From assembly GCF_964340395.1 (NCBI RefSeq), contig NC_135560.1:16145598-16209597 (forward strand): 64,000 bases of DNA. The letters are read 5' to 3'. The translations under genes were made by a program, and so were the position numbers. This document shows positions 28,461-40,599 of this stretch, in pieces (the stretch's first letter is position 1; each line of letters starts with the position of its first letter). Below the pieces are notes generated by a model. It saw only the letters and a list, made by a program, of their open reading frames with translations. It was not told the origin of the DNA and did no database searches. Source of the stretch: Glandiceps talaboti. Taxonomy: Eukaryota > Hemichordata > Enteropneusta > Spengelidae.

Positions 28461-28473
28461 GTTACCTAGCAAC
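28461..28473. promoter_or_regulatory. X-box-like palindrome (RFX consensus match)
   Basis: GTTACCTAGCAAC fits GTNRCC-N-RGYAAC exactly. It is the second perfect match in the CpG-poor left block. Confidence 0.3.
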
Positions 28474-29428
28474 CTAAATGGATTGCCAGGACGACTGCAT
28501 CCAGGGATAACCATGTTAGCAAGGTTGGTATGGGAAAATACAAGAATCCCTTCTTCTTCCTTTTTTTCTTTTTAAAGACTTTTTTCTCCTTCAATCCTGT
28601 TTTGTTGACCACTCTCTCTCCTTTCGATTGAGACTTCTTCCTAATTGCTTTCAAGTGCCTTTTCAGACATTTCTAGCAAACAAAACTTTCTTTTCTTCGA
28701 AAGAAGAAGGTATGAGCTGTGGGTGTGAAGTAATCAGCACACATGGCGCACACAGAAGACAGTGGTGGAAATAGCCTTGAGACTGCTGAAATAGACTTCT
28801 CATCTAAAAAAGAAAAGAATGAAAAAAAATCAATGCTTATTGAGTGGTTGAACATCTTCACACAGCCTAAACCGTCATCTTGTTAAGTTGGTTAAAGTGG
28901 CCTCAAGAAAATACCAATAAAGCTTAATGTCTAGTGCCTCAGGGGTGACTGACAAATTGCAATCAAGCACATGAAAGCTTTCTTCAAAAGATTACAGTTG
29001 GGCAGACTTTTCTGGCTGTTTTTCTCATTTTTTTTTTTAAAAGCCTCCTTGAGGACTGGTCAAAAGTAGAGGTAATAGTGATGTAAACTTTTATTGAGTC
29101 ATACCCCATAATTATTTGATTAATACTATCAAAGTGAAACAAACTCTTGAATGGTGTCACAAGGTATTGGTGGGAGTAATTGATAGAAGCAAAAACGCAA
29201 GATAGTAGTTCATGTTTGCTGATGTATGACCACAAACAAAAACTTCGGCTCATTTATGTGTATCTATTTTGGTTGAATAATTATGCCAGCAAAGAGATGA
29301 TTTCAGATATTTTTTCTCGCTGTATTTATTTCAGCCTGTCCTGAAGTAGAACTCAACTTTTCAGTATAATCCTAACTCAAAACAATTTTCAGAAAGTATA
29401 AAGTTGTACATTGTGAATTATACCAAAC

Positions 29429-29772
29429 ACAAGCCAAGTTGAACAAAAAATATGGAATAGATACTCCGGTTGTTCTCTGTCATGACAGAGTGCGTCTATG
29501 TCACGACAATGCATGTCTATGTCACTTGTTCTATGGTGTTCAAAATATGATTCAAAACATTCAAAATAGCCACTACTTTCCCAGATTGTTCTTTTGATAT
29601 TACTGGTGCTGGTATAATTATGTTATTCTCCAATATTTTTCTTCATTCAGCTGGAAAATACTTGTGACGTAAAGGGTTGTCACTATGTGTCACTGGAGGA
29701 GTAGTAACAAAGCACCCTTAGGTCACTCATATTTTCTACTGCTGAACCAAGAAAAATACTGGGGAATAACAT
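29429..29772 (+). mobile_element. Palindromic dispersed repeat family 1, copy C (most complete)
   Basis: Starts CAAGCCAAGTTGAACAAAAA and passes through CTGTCATGACAGAGTGCGTC and TATGTCACGACAATGCATG. It ends in a fold-back of about 50-bp arms, ATGTTATTCTCCAATATTTT (29621 on) against the reverse complement of ...CTGGGGAATAACAT (to 29772). There is no coding sequence. The structure is that of a non-autonomous MITE-like element. Confidence 0.75.
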
Positions 29773-32700
29773 CTAATTGACCATCGCCGCACAAGTAGAA
29801 CATCACAAAAGCATCTTAGATACACTAAGCTAGGGGATACATCTAAGTGTAACTCTAGAATCCTAGTTTCTAGACTCTAGATGTCAAATGAAAGGCTGTA
29901 GAATTGATCACTGCGATGTACAGTTTGAACCAACAGTCATCGTCATCTGTTCACGATATTCTGCTGAGATAGAACAAGTGTTCAATGTGAAATCAGATTC
30001 TGCTTGATGACATATCTTTTAAAAGATACGCCACCTGTCAAATTTTGAAACAAGACCCTGCTTGTGGAAGTAATCAGCAACATACTTAAGTTTTGACTTC
30101 TCGTAAGTTCTAAAATGGGTCTATTTGTAAAATAATTTAAAGAAACCTGCCCTGACCAACAGTTAGTTGGAAACTTTCAAAACATCAAATTTCAAGTGTG
30201 GACAGTTTCTCTGATGCCGGGTTAGTTCCCAAACGTCTGGCTGATTAAAAAAAATAAATTGAAAGTCAAACGTCAGACAGAGATGTACATAGATGGTCAA
30301 AAAGTCACTTGCATTATAATGATCTTGATATAAACTTAAATTTATACAGTGGGAACCAGACTTCAGATTTTATATACAGTTTGATTTTATTTTGTATTTT
30401 ATATACAGATTGATGATTTTATGTACATGTTTTGATCCTAATCATAAACGTTGCAAATTTGATGTCAAAAAAGTTTCAAAAGTACTCAGAAATGTCATGG
30501 CGACCTGTGAGTAAGAAGTCAAACACCAGATTGATGGGTATCCATAAATACATTTTCTTTTCAAATAATGTGACTAAAAAGATAATCAGGATTATTCGTT
30601 TGTTTATTGTTTGAAGTGGCTATTAACATGTGGTGCTATTCACATACTTATAAACTGACCCAACGCTGGCTGTCTGATCAACGTACAAGGCACAGTCAAT
30701 CTTTGAAACATTATCAAAAAGTTTGATTTATCATTTCTTACAAGTAAAAATTAAACAAACAAAAACAAACAAATTTTCTGAAAATGTTTTATTTATTTAT
30801 TTACCATGTGTAACCATTGTACACTGTTAATCTGTAAACATTTTCATTTTTTCAACAAGTTTGATTCTTCATTTCCCAATAGTAAAATCCACTCCCCCCC
30901 CCCTAAAAATAAAAAATAAATAAAAAATAAATAAAAAAAAATGACCAAATCTTACTAAAAATTCAAAGTAGTAAAAATTATCAATCTAAGTTGACAAGCT
31001 TTTTGGTGAGAACATTGAATTTATTTCAAGATGATATTTTCCTCTTCCATTATCTCCCCCCCCCCCATTTTATTATTGTCTTGAAATGTTATATTTCATA
31101 ATTTTCGTGTACTAATATTCAAAAAGTTAGTTTGTAGACAAGAAGTATGTGCTGAAGTTCATTTGTTGATCTTGGTGTAGGATTTAAAAGATTTAGATAC
31201 CCTACACAATGGAGTAACACACCTCTAAATGTGAAGAACTACATTACCTTTTTTTCTGTTCATCCACAAAGAGTCTGAAGAGCAATTTGCATGAGAAGCC
31301 GTGTGTGCCCGCATCACCTGCAGTCTTTCATAGCAATCTTTTGTAAGGATGTTTAGGTTAGGCACTGTCTCTGTTCTCTCAATACACCAGATTTCTACTA
31401 CTGCCTTGGGACTGCTATGGAACAGAAACTAAAGAGTCTCAAACAGCTCTAGAGAAAGCATATCGTTGCATTCATATTTGAATTCTGGTGCATTGCTTAT
31501 GGCAAGTCTGGGATTAATCACCCGATATTCCCTCAAACCAAAACATATATGAAAGGATGTCTGACAACGTTTCAACATGATGATGTAGTCACTAAAGTCA
31601 CATAGTAATTTTGGTATGTTGAAGACAAAGTGAAATAAACGTTATTGCAGTAATTCAACCAGAAATTCAGTCTCTTCCCCATTTACAGAATTTAGCCTAA
31701 AGATGGAAAAAAAAGAGTATAGCATGACCTTAAAAAGAGTTTACAAGTCTGATTCTGATGGGTACTGCAAGTCAGAATTTACATTTGCAGTTTAGTCTGC
31801 TGTATTCACTCTGTAGTTCGCTTGAATAATGATATGAAGCTATAGCAAGTAAAAATGAGTTCAGTAATTCAGAGCAGTCAAAGTCCACCCTCATGACACT
31901 TCAAAGTGTAACTTGGAAATCAGGGACTTGAATTGTGCCAGGTAACGGATACAGTGAGGCTATTAAAGGCTATGCTTGTTGGCACCAAAGGTGTGAACCG
32001 ACAGCCACAATGTGTATATTACTATGTTTGTTGTTAACATATTAAATGGTTACCAAACAGTGAGGTGTTTTTATAGTGATGAAAAGTGGTGATTTATAGG
32101 CCAAGTCTGTAAAGCCAACCATTCAAAGTGTCCCAACACAACTGCCAATTAGAGACAGGTATGATTAATTAGCTAGCCCCCTCCCACTCTACCGGGAGGC
32201 TGCATATTAAAGCAGGGATGAACATAAATTGTTCGGTAAAATGGATCACAAAATGATTGTACAGGGAGGGGACTAAGGTGTTCACATGTATAGAAACGGA
32301 ATTATTGCAAGTGACTGTATCTAAGCGAGAAAGATTGCCTGCTGTTAATGAGTTTCCGACTTTCACTCTAAGTGGCTGATTTGGATACATATGATGAACA
32401 AGCTGTGTTGTCGCTGTACCTATGTGATTGCTTTACTGAATTGAGGTCAACCTGTTTGCCACCAATACATCACCGTGAAATTTATTTCACACCATTCAAG
32501 CATAAATACAAGGCTTTTTTGACAGCTACTGTTGAGCCGCGATAACACATCAAACACTCGACATATAATTCCTCCATTTATTCCAACAGTGTAACATGTT
32601 TCCAAGCCAGGGAACATTTCTCTTTCTCCCATTTAGAAATGTTACCGAATAAATGTAGGCAGAGATTGGCTGGTCAGGGGATTGCAATATGTCTGGGTTA

Positions 32701-35700
32701 GAGCATTCATGCAAGACTTGCGCCAAAGGCAGTTGGAGGTGTTGGACTCTGACAAATGTAATTAAATCAGACAATAGTCCGTTCCCCTGGAGGTAGCTGC
32801 TTAAATCCTACCCTATTATTATCCGTACTGATTTAGCATGAGCAGGTCCTGTCTATACATATTTTGGTATGTGTGACACTCTTTTCACCGAGGGATGATT
32901 ACAACAGCCAATTCGAACAAGCTTTCAATGCAGTAAGTCATTCCATGTGCTTAGATTAGTAGGCAGAGCATGTGGCTGTTTTAATTATGTATTGACTAGG
33001 CTCAGACTACATAGCGTGCTTGGATTTCATGGAATTGGAAAACAAGACTGGCTTGCTTATCTAGTTCGACTTGTTTTTATATTTTTACCCTGACCAACAC
33101 ATATGGACACCATTTAGTGCATGTTTGAGCACATTCAAAATTAGTATGATTTGATGATGTGTGCCGAATGCAGTCACATTGACTTCATTCAGCCATTAAA
33201 TGCAAAATCCCATGTCTTATTACAATAAATCACCAACAATGTGTGCCATCCTCTTGTGCGTTGTTTATTTATCTAGCGTTTTTGAAAATTTGTATGATAA
33301 GCATATAGATTCTTGAATGGCATTGATCCCCGCCCCCCATCTGTAAGACAATTATGTGGGGGAGGGGGTGGGGTAGTTTTAACACCATATGGCCTACACC
33401 TATCAGGTCAATTATGCTGCTAGTAAATATTTGCTTGTTTGTAAATGATGAAACCAGAACTAGTTGAAGTAAGTGGTCCCCCCTGTCAGATAGTTCCATT
33501 ATGATAATTTACAGTGGCTAGGGTTTAGAATCCACCAGGGAGCCGTTGCCAGTGTTGCAAAGTGGGAAACAATCAGTACTGATCAATTCACTCAGACTCC
33601 CCCAGTTAAATGAAGTGATAAAAATTTATGACTCGTTCAGAGAGAAAAAGGTGTGAATATTGGCACCTTGTAATCTCACCGCAGATATCTAGATGCTTTT
33701 ATTAAATTATAAGAACACAGTTGAGTGAGCATCCAAGTTGAGATTACTGATGAAACTGGCAATGTGCGGTTGGTCTCCGCAGTCATCACTTGATCAGTCA
33801 CAGCAGTCTGAATGACATCATCCACTTACTATCTGTGTGCATGGTAAACTAGGGAGGGTATTCATAGTGTACACCTTTTTTTTGTTTCAAAAGAGAAATA
33901 TGTGAGCTATAGAATCTTTTGTGCCAGGTTTCCTCTTGATTTAATCCGGACTAGACGTGGAGCTTAGCTGGTTCTGCCTAATTGCTATATCCACCACGAT
34001 TCACCCAGTCAATATCTATACTATTCTTCTCTCTATTTGTCTACCAGTTTACGCTTATTGTGTAGACATTTGAAGCTGCCAATACATAGCTACTCTTTTC
34101 CCTACCAGATCAATTCGGATTCCTTTCTGTAGCACCCACATCAGTTTAAATCCCATTGTTTCGGCAACACATTTGTGCTGTAATGTTCCATAATCGGTCG
34201 GTCTTAATTCCTGTCTGTGTCACACAGAAATGATACTAATACCGCATCAGATTATAGCTCACGTGAAAGCATACAAAGTCATTCATGAAATACTAGATTA
34301 TTATTCTTTTTTTTCTTTTCACTAACACATGACTCAGTGTAAAATCCCTGCATGTTGTGTGGTTTCTCAAGGTCCAGTAAACTGAAGCGACTTTGCTATA
34401 TTTGGAACATCTCAAAAGTTGGCCTTTCTATGGTTCAATGCAACTAGGATCGACAGCACAGTGTGATGTTGATGTTTATTCCCAATTGGTGATATATTGG
34501 GCCCTAGCTATCCTACCCATCACAATACCAATGATATCCCCTATTTTGTTCATCAAACTTCCTAATACCCAGCCCCATGGCATACATAATAATCAAACAT
34601 GTGCAACTATCTCAGCACTTTCTATTTTGCAAATCGGGGAGGGGTGGTTTGTATGCCGGTGCAGGAGTATACCGCGGAGTGTGCCTCATTGTAGACTACA
34701 CATTGTGCTGTGACTCCATAAACAGAGTCAGAGTCGGGACAGGCATTTCTATTGAACTCATAAAGTCAGGATACTAGCTACGAAACTGTCCAAATCCAGA
34801 AAACTGTGTGTATGGGGGGCAGGACCAATGTGCAACCCCCTATGCCGACATAACAATGCTACCAGACTATGTATACAGCAAGTACAACGTGACCAGGCTC
34901 AAATGACTATTTGTCAGAATTTAATAGGCAGTAACAAAAGTGTCTGCTGTATAGCACTAGTGTTGGAGATCCACATGTCTATATTAGGCCCCGATGGGGT
35001 ATACATTTCAAACTAGATTATAAGCCAGGATTATGGTACATTGCATGATTTGTAGCACTTTGTAGTATCAACGCCCTGGCCTCTCCAAATTCATGTCATC
35101 GTAAGATCTGATGAAGAGGGGAAGGTAGGTTTTTTCCGAACTTAAAAACTTGTCTGTTTATTACGTAAAACATGTTTATAATTACAAGCTTCGGATGAAT
35201 TTACCAGTATACGAGCCTGGGTGAACGGGACCCCATCACATGATGATTATGTGCGATAGCATGGTTGGTGTGATGTGATCGGTCTTTTTTTGTGGTTAAA
35301 GTTTACGTACAATTGTTTGAAAAAGTGGCCGTAATTTGTGCCGAGTGACGTTATGAAAAAGATTGCCACAAGGAGACAGTACCTAAGGGTTGTGGTTTTT
35401 ACAACAACAAAAATGTCTGTTTGACAATGTTTGTGTGCGTTAGTTGTAGCGTATATAGTGTTGATCGTGTCGATGAAAGGCGATAGGCTACAGTCGAATC
35501 TTTGTTGAGAGTGTATGTCGTAGCATGTGTAGCATGGCGAGGTTTGTGTTGGCTTGTCGTGTATTTGGAATAGAGAGGTCGTTGGTCAAATTACACTGAT
35601 CAATGGTCGTTTAATAATGGGCATAACGGAAGGTTGCGGCCAATTTGAACATCCCACTAATTGGTTCTGACAGTCTTTCCGTTCCTATCTATCCCTTCAT

Positions 35701-36822
35701 AGTTTATAATCCAACAACTGTGCATTTTGTTCCTTATACCCGCCGGCGACGATGTTTGTTTTTCTTTTTTAAAAATGAACACGGATATTTAGATTTCATT
35801 CAATGGACTACCTGTTTCTTCATTTTTTTTTAATTTGGTGAAAACTGGGTTGGGACTCAATGGAAAACACGGACAAAAGCAAGGTGAAAGCAGTAGTGTG
35901 AATAGGGCTTGCAAGTCTAATGACTACCAATTGCATCCCTTTAATTTTTCACACTTTCTTTCATAGAATCCTGTATACACTGGCTGCTAGCTAGTAATTA
36001 CATGAATTAGACTACTATTGTATAGCCATCACAGACAGACGCACACGCCGCGTGGGTTGCGATATTCCCTAGTTTTGGCCTTAAAAACCGTATTTGTTTA
36101 TTTTGATATCAGGTGCCTCTATTGAAAGCGAACTTGATATGACGATAGCTAACATGTTTATTCCCGGGGAATTGCGTATACATATTAACGGATGTCTTGA
36201 AACGTTCGGACACTTGGAACCCTCATTTCATAGTCATTTGTCTTGTAAGAACGTCATCTTTGTGGCGCACAAACCAGGATTTTGTTGACAAGAAAACAGT
36301 CGTCACTTGACCCAGCTGCACCTTCAATGCTTAAGGGTTAGTGTTTGACGTGTCGTAGAACTGTCACTTCGCTTCCTCCTACTCGAGAAATGGTGTCTGA
36401 AAGAAATAAAACCATACAATATTTTTCCCCCGAGATATTTACCAAAAACAGACGGTGTAGACTAGAAAATGATAGTAGTATGTCACGTGTGCTCGGGAGT
36501 TTCACGTTTTATCGGACAGGATACGGTTTTTATTCAGTCTCGCAAAAGACAGCGTTTGGTGCCTTGTTTGATTGTGTGGCCACGTTGCTGAAACGCACTC
36601 AAGTCTGGCCAACTTGTAAGCTTTGTGTTCCTCCCAACTGAAAATCAATTAGCCGCGAAGGGAGACTGTCGAAGGGGAAAGTATTCATCACATACGACGT
36701 GCAAGCCACGATGTATTACGTTGTGCCGAGTTTTCTCTCAAATACATGTAACGAAAACTTGTGCAAACATGAACAAAATAATAATTATTTTCAAGGTCCT
36801 TAGATACTAGTGCAAAATTGAA

Positions 36823-36950
36823 ATGAATGTATGTATGTATGTATGTATGTATGTATGTATGTGTGTGTGTGTGTGTATGTGTGTGTGTGTCTGTCTGTAT
36901 GTATGTATGTATGTATGTATGTATGTATGTATCTATGTATGTATGTATTT
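36823..36950. repeat. (GTAT)n/(GT)n compound microsatellite
   Basis: ATGT tetramers flank a central GT run. Overlapping Cys/Met/Tyr and Thr/His ORFs are its translations. Confidence 0.97.
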
Positions 36951-37082
36951 TCCACAACTAGAAAATCTGCTATTTTTTGCTATTAGACAGTGCTTTCCCT
37001 TTAGATTTCATATCATAATTGGTTCAAGTTTTGTCTGACGAGAGGGGTGGGGGTAAGGGTAAGTGGTGAGAGATTTTTGTTC

Positions 37083-37199
<117 letters not shown>

Positions 37200-40100
37200 G
37201 CATAATTACCATCCTGTGATTAGTACCATCTGACATTTTAATGGTTTAAATAACGCGTTGAAATATTTTCTATGGAGTCTGATTTCAGCTCAGTTCCTCA
37301 TAAGATGTAGATGTCGGGTTATGTGTTGTGTTATTTGTATGTTTTGTCACGAATGAATGCTGATGCATAGGTACGTCGACTTAGTACCTGTGTACTTTAA
37401 TAAATACTCCCAAAAGGCGAAATTTCATACGGAGTGTACTGATACTACAAGAAAGAACACCGTCTGTACAGTTTTCACAATTTCGTGGTTAATCCGTCGT
37501 ACCACGACTTTCCGTATCGGGGTGTTGTCGAAGGTTTTCCAGTGGAACCAACAAGTAAATACTTTCCGAAGTTTTTACATGCAGTGTTATAATATGAATA
37601 GTTGGAGTTCTTTCACTAGGGGGAAGTCACTTATCGGGTAGTGCTTGTACTACAATTCAAATAGGACAATAAGCAAAGCCTCTTTTCTCAATCCGTCCTC
37701 GGTATAGAAGAATTCACACCGCGCCCTAATAAATGTCTACAAATTAGAACTACACTATAATTGCAAGGATGAGTTTGGTGAGCAGAGGTCCGGCAGCTGG
37801 CCACTTCAATGTACGTACGCGTCTCTTCGCAAAACTTGGAACTGAAGTTCCGATATTACACGTACAATGGCATGTGCGAATTCATTCTTTAAAACTTCAA
37901 CCAAAATACAAGACATTTGTACTTTTGTATGCTGTCTTCTAACAGTTAAAGTTAAAGTTTGTGGTTATATGTTTGGCGAACTTTGCAGAAAAGTGTAAGC
38001 CAAACGAACACGGCGCTGGCTAGCAGAAGGTTTTATGATTTTATAAAACGTGTGAAAAAGACTGTACTAAACTAGCTACAATCGGGGCAATCAAGAGAAT
38101 CAATTGAGGGTTGGCAAATAACAACAACTGTGAAGAACCACTCAAGTGTATACGGGTCGAAGGTGGTGGTGATTTTGCCAATCGCGCCATTGGGCATTTG
38201 ACACAATCATACATTCCTCTGAGTGTAAAGGGTGCCAAATTTCATCGGGGCATGTCATAATGTACAACAGTAAAAGAACTGCATTGTACTACACTAAAGA
38301 AGGAGAAGGCCACAAATATTGTCGGTCGAAGATTTCACCCTCTTTGAAAAATTCAGTTAGTGAGATGAACTAGCAACGAAATATAAATGTCCACTGTTTA
38401 TTCATTATGTTGAACTTTTATTTTACATCGGATAACGTAGAACGTCAGAAATCCAGTACTTTGAATTTATATTATGTTTTTGCTTCTTGCTCTTTTGTAG
38501 GGGGGGGGGGGTAAAAATACTAATTATCACCTCGGTGATATGCTGTCATTTGAATCACCGTAGTGCGGTATTACTACTCATGCAAATAACCACGCGTAAT
38601 TGAAGGGGTGCCCTGTCGGAAAACGCATTTATTGTAACCTAGCATGAAAGGCCATCTCAAAGGAAAGTCCTCCTTGTCCTTTCAATTTTGTTGGATCCCA
38701 AATACGGTTGTGTCTTTGAATACGTTGCTATTGTTTGACCAACTAAAGGAACTTGGAGAAATGGTTTGCAGATGTGGCGAAAGTACCCACTTGAAATAGC
38801 GTGGGTCACACTGACAGCTACTTATTCGTTCAAAGCCTCCTATCTTTTCTTCGTGTTTTTGAAAAGACCTCGTTTAATTTGAAGGTACCGTGTGGGAAAA
38901 AAAATGCTCCCGTTGGGATGAAGATTGCTTCATCTTGATGTCCCCATATCAAAGTGTTGAAGTGGCGAGACACTACTTTTACACCCAGGTGGCCCCCATA
39001 CTCATTTCTACAAATTCACATTGAATACTTCGACTTCCCACGCCTTGAAGGAACTTGGCAAATGTTGATATTTACAATTATAGCACAGTCCGAGATATCA
39101 ATCCTTGCCTTCGTCACGTTTTCCACAACTTACGACCACATTTCTGTGAAATCAATTTGTCCGGAGATGTGTGGAATTCGGCCGCTAAAGCACGTTCCGT
39201 ACAGATGGTACTCATTCTGTTACCGAACAGTTCGCCGGGCAGGGCAAAAAATCGCACTTCATAGATGTATACATTACAAGTCAGGACGACGTAGGAATAC
39301 AGGGCATAAATAAACACAATCAGATAGTGCAATTTGGATGTCAAATCAGAATGTGGCATGCTAATATTTTGCGACAGAAGCCATGCCTTATTTGCATTTT
39401 AATCGTGGCAATTGTGAGCTGTTAAAAGGGTGATTCACTCCGCTCATTGTTTTCTTCCGTGTGTAAACGTTAGTCGAAATCGCCACCAATCGATGTTATC
39501 AAAGGCTGCAACTGACAGTCGCAATTGAACACGCATGTTACATCAATAGACGAATTATAATTAAAACGTTGGGTGACAACAATAGACGCACTGTGTAATC
39601 TCAGAGCCTTGTTAACAAGCTCGCTGACAGTACATGCTACGGAATGTGACACTTTGGACCAGTGACCGTCATTAACTATGCCACAATTCGTTTACATGAA
39701 TACATAATTGTATTAGTCTGTATACTAGTAAATGGCCAGATTGGTTGAAGCATAATGTGTATGGCAATGTTTACAATGTCTATTTATTTGACGTTCATGT
39801 AGGGATCGATATACATGTATCGCCGGTGGGCTATTGTTTTGACGTATTTGCCAATTTATTCACACTGCTATTTCCTGCACAGTGCAATACCATTCTTTCG
39901 TGTGGCTACTCCCGTTGGTGATTGACAATAAATATAGCATAACACTTTATATTTGTGTGTTGTGATTGACATGCTGTAAAACTTGGTTGATGAACTGACG
40001 GGGTTGGTTTGAGTATTTCGGTTCGTGCCTCACAAAGGCTTATCACCAGATGGATTGTTCCGTTACGCTGTCAGCCAATAGAGAACAAGCGAGTGATGTT

Positions 40101-40511
40101 TATTTGCAATTAGATGTGACAGCTGGGCCTCGATACTCGATACGCGCAAAAGTGATCGTGTCACAACAGGGGGGTGGAGATACTTTTACCAACGCTATCA
40201 TCTTACCCCCAAGTAAGCCCTGCCCATTTACCAACACGGCTTTCTGGGTAGACTTGCTCGATCCTGGGGTAAGAAGGTATTTTTGCTGGCGGCATATCAA
40301 GGTGTGAAGCCGGGGTGCACAGTTGGCCTTCATTCGCATATTGGGATGTGGTGGGCGTGGCTATAGAGTCACTCGTTCAGTGATTCTGTGTACTATTGAC
40401 CAGTAAATGTTTGATTGACAACTGACTCTGCTAATCTGTTTTCGTGCCCACAGAGCATATCGTGCAGCCAAAGCGAGTGAGTTTCTGTCAGCCCGTACTG
40501 TATGGAAGGGT

Positions 40512-40599
40512 ATGGGGAGAAGGCGTTTTTGCAGCTTGGCTGTTCGCCCGTCACACATCGTAGTACATGTTCTGATTCTAGCGACACTTATTAACACAG
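40512..40599 (+). CDS. RGM: RGM coding exon 1: signal peptide
   Basis: Encodes 29 codons plus one base, beginning MGRRRF and running into a hydrophobic stretch. The exon ends ...AACACAG followed by the donor GTAAGG. The leftover G joins TG from the next exon to make Val30. No longer open reading frame covers it, so it is easy to miss by ORF scanning. Confidence 0.85.

Larger units (their letters stand above)
20142..35100. other. CpG-poor noncoding stretch, third part
   Basis: No defensible coding exon. It contains repeat family 1 copy C, tandem duplications at 23.5 and 26 kb, A/T-rich runs with short C tracts near 30.9 and 31.06 kb, and one X-box-like site. CpG density stays low until about 34.6 kb and then rises. 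Confidence 0.55.

Noticed and set aside
34393-34713. A 106-aa plus-strand ORF
   Set aside because: There is no recognisable domain, and its length is unremarkable for 64 kb of random frames.
40050-40307. An 85-aa ORF just upstream of RGM as a separate gene or an N-terminal extension
   Set aside because: There is no family resemblance, no donor joining it to the RGM frame, and a stop lies between it and the signal peptide.
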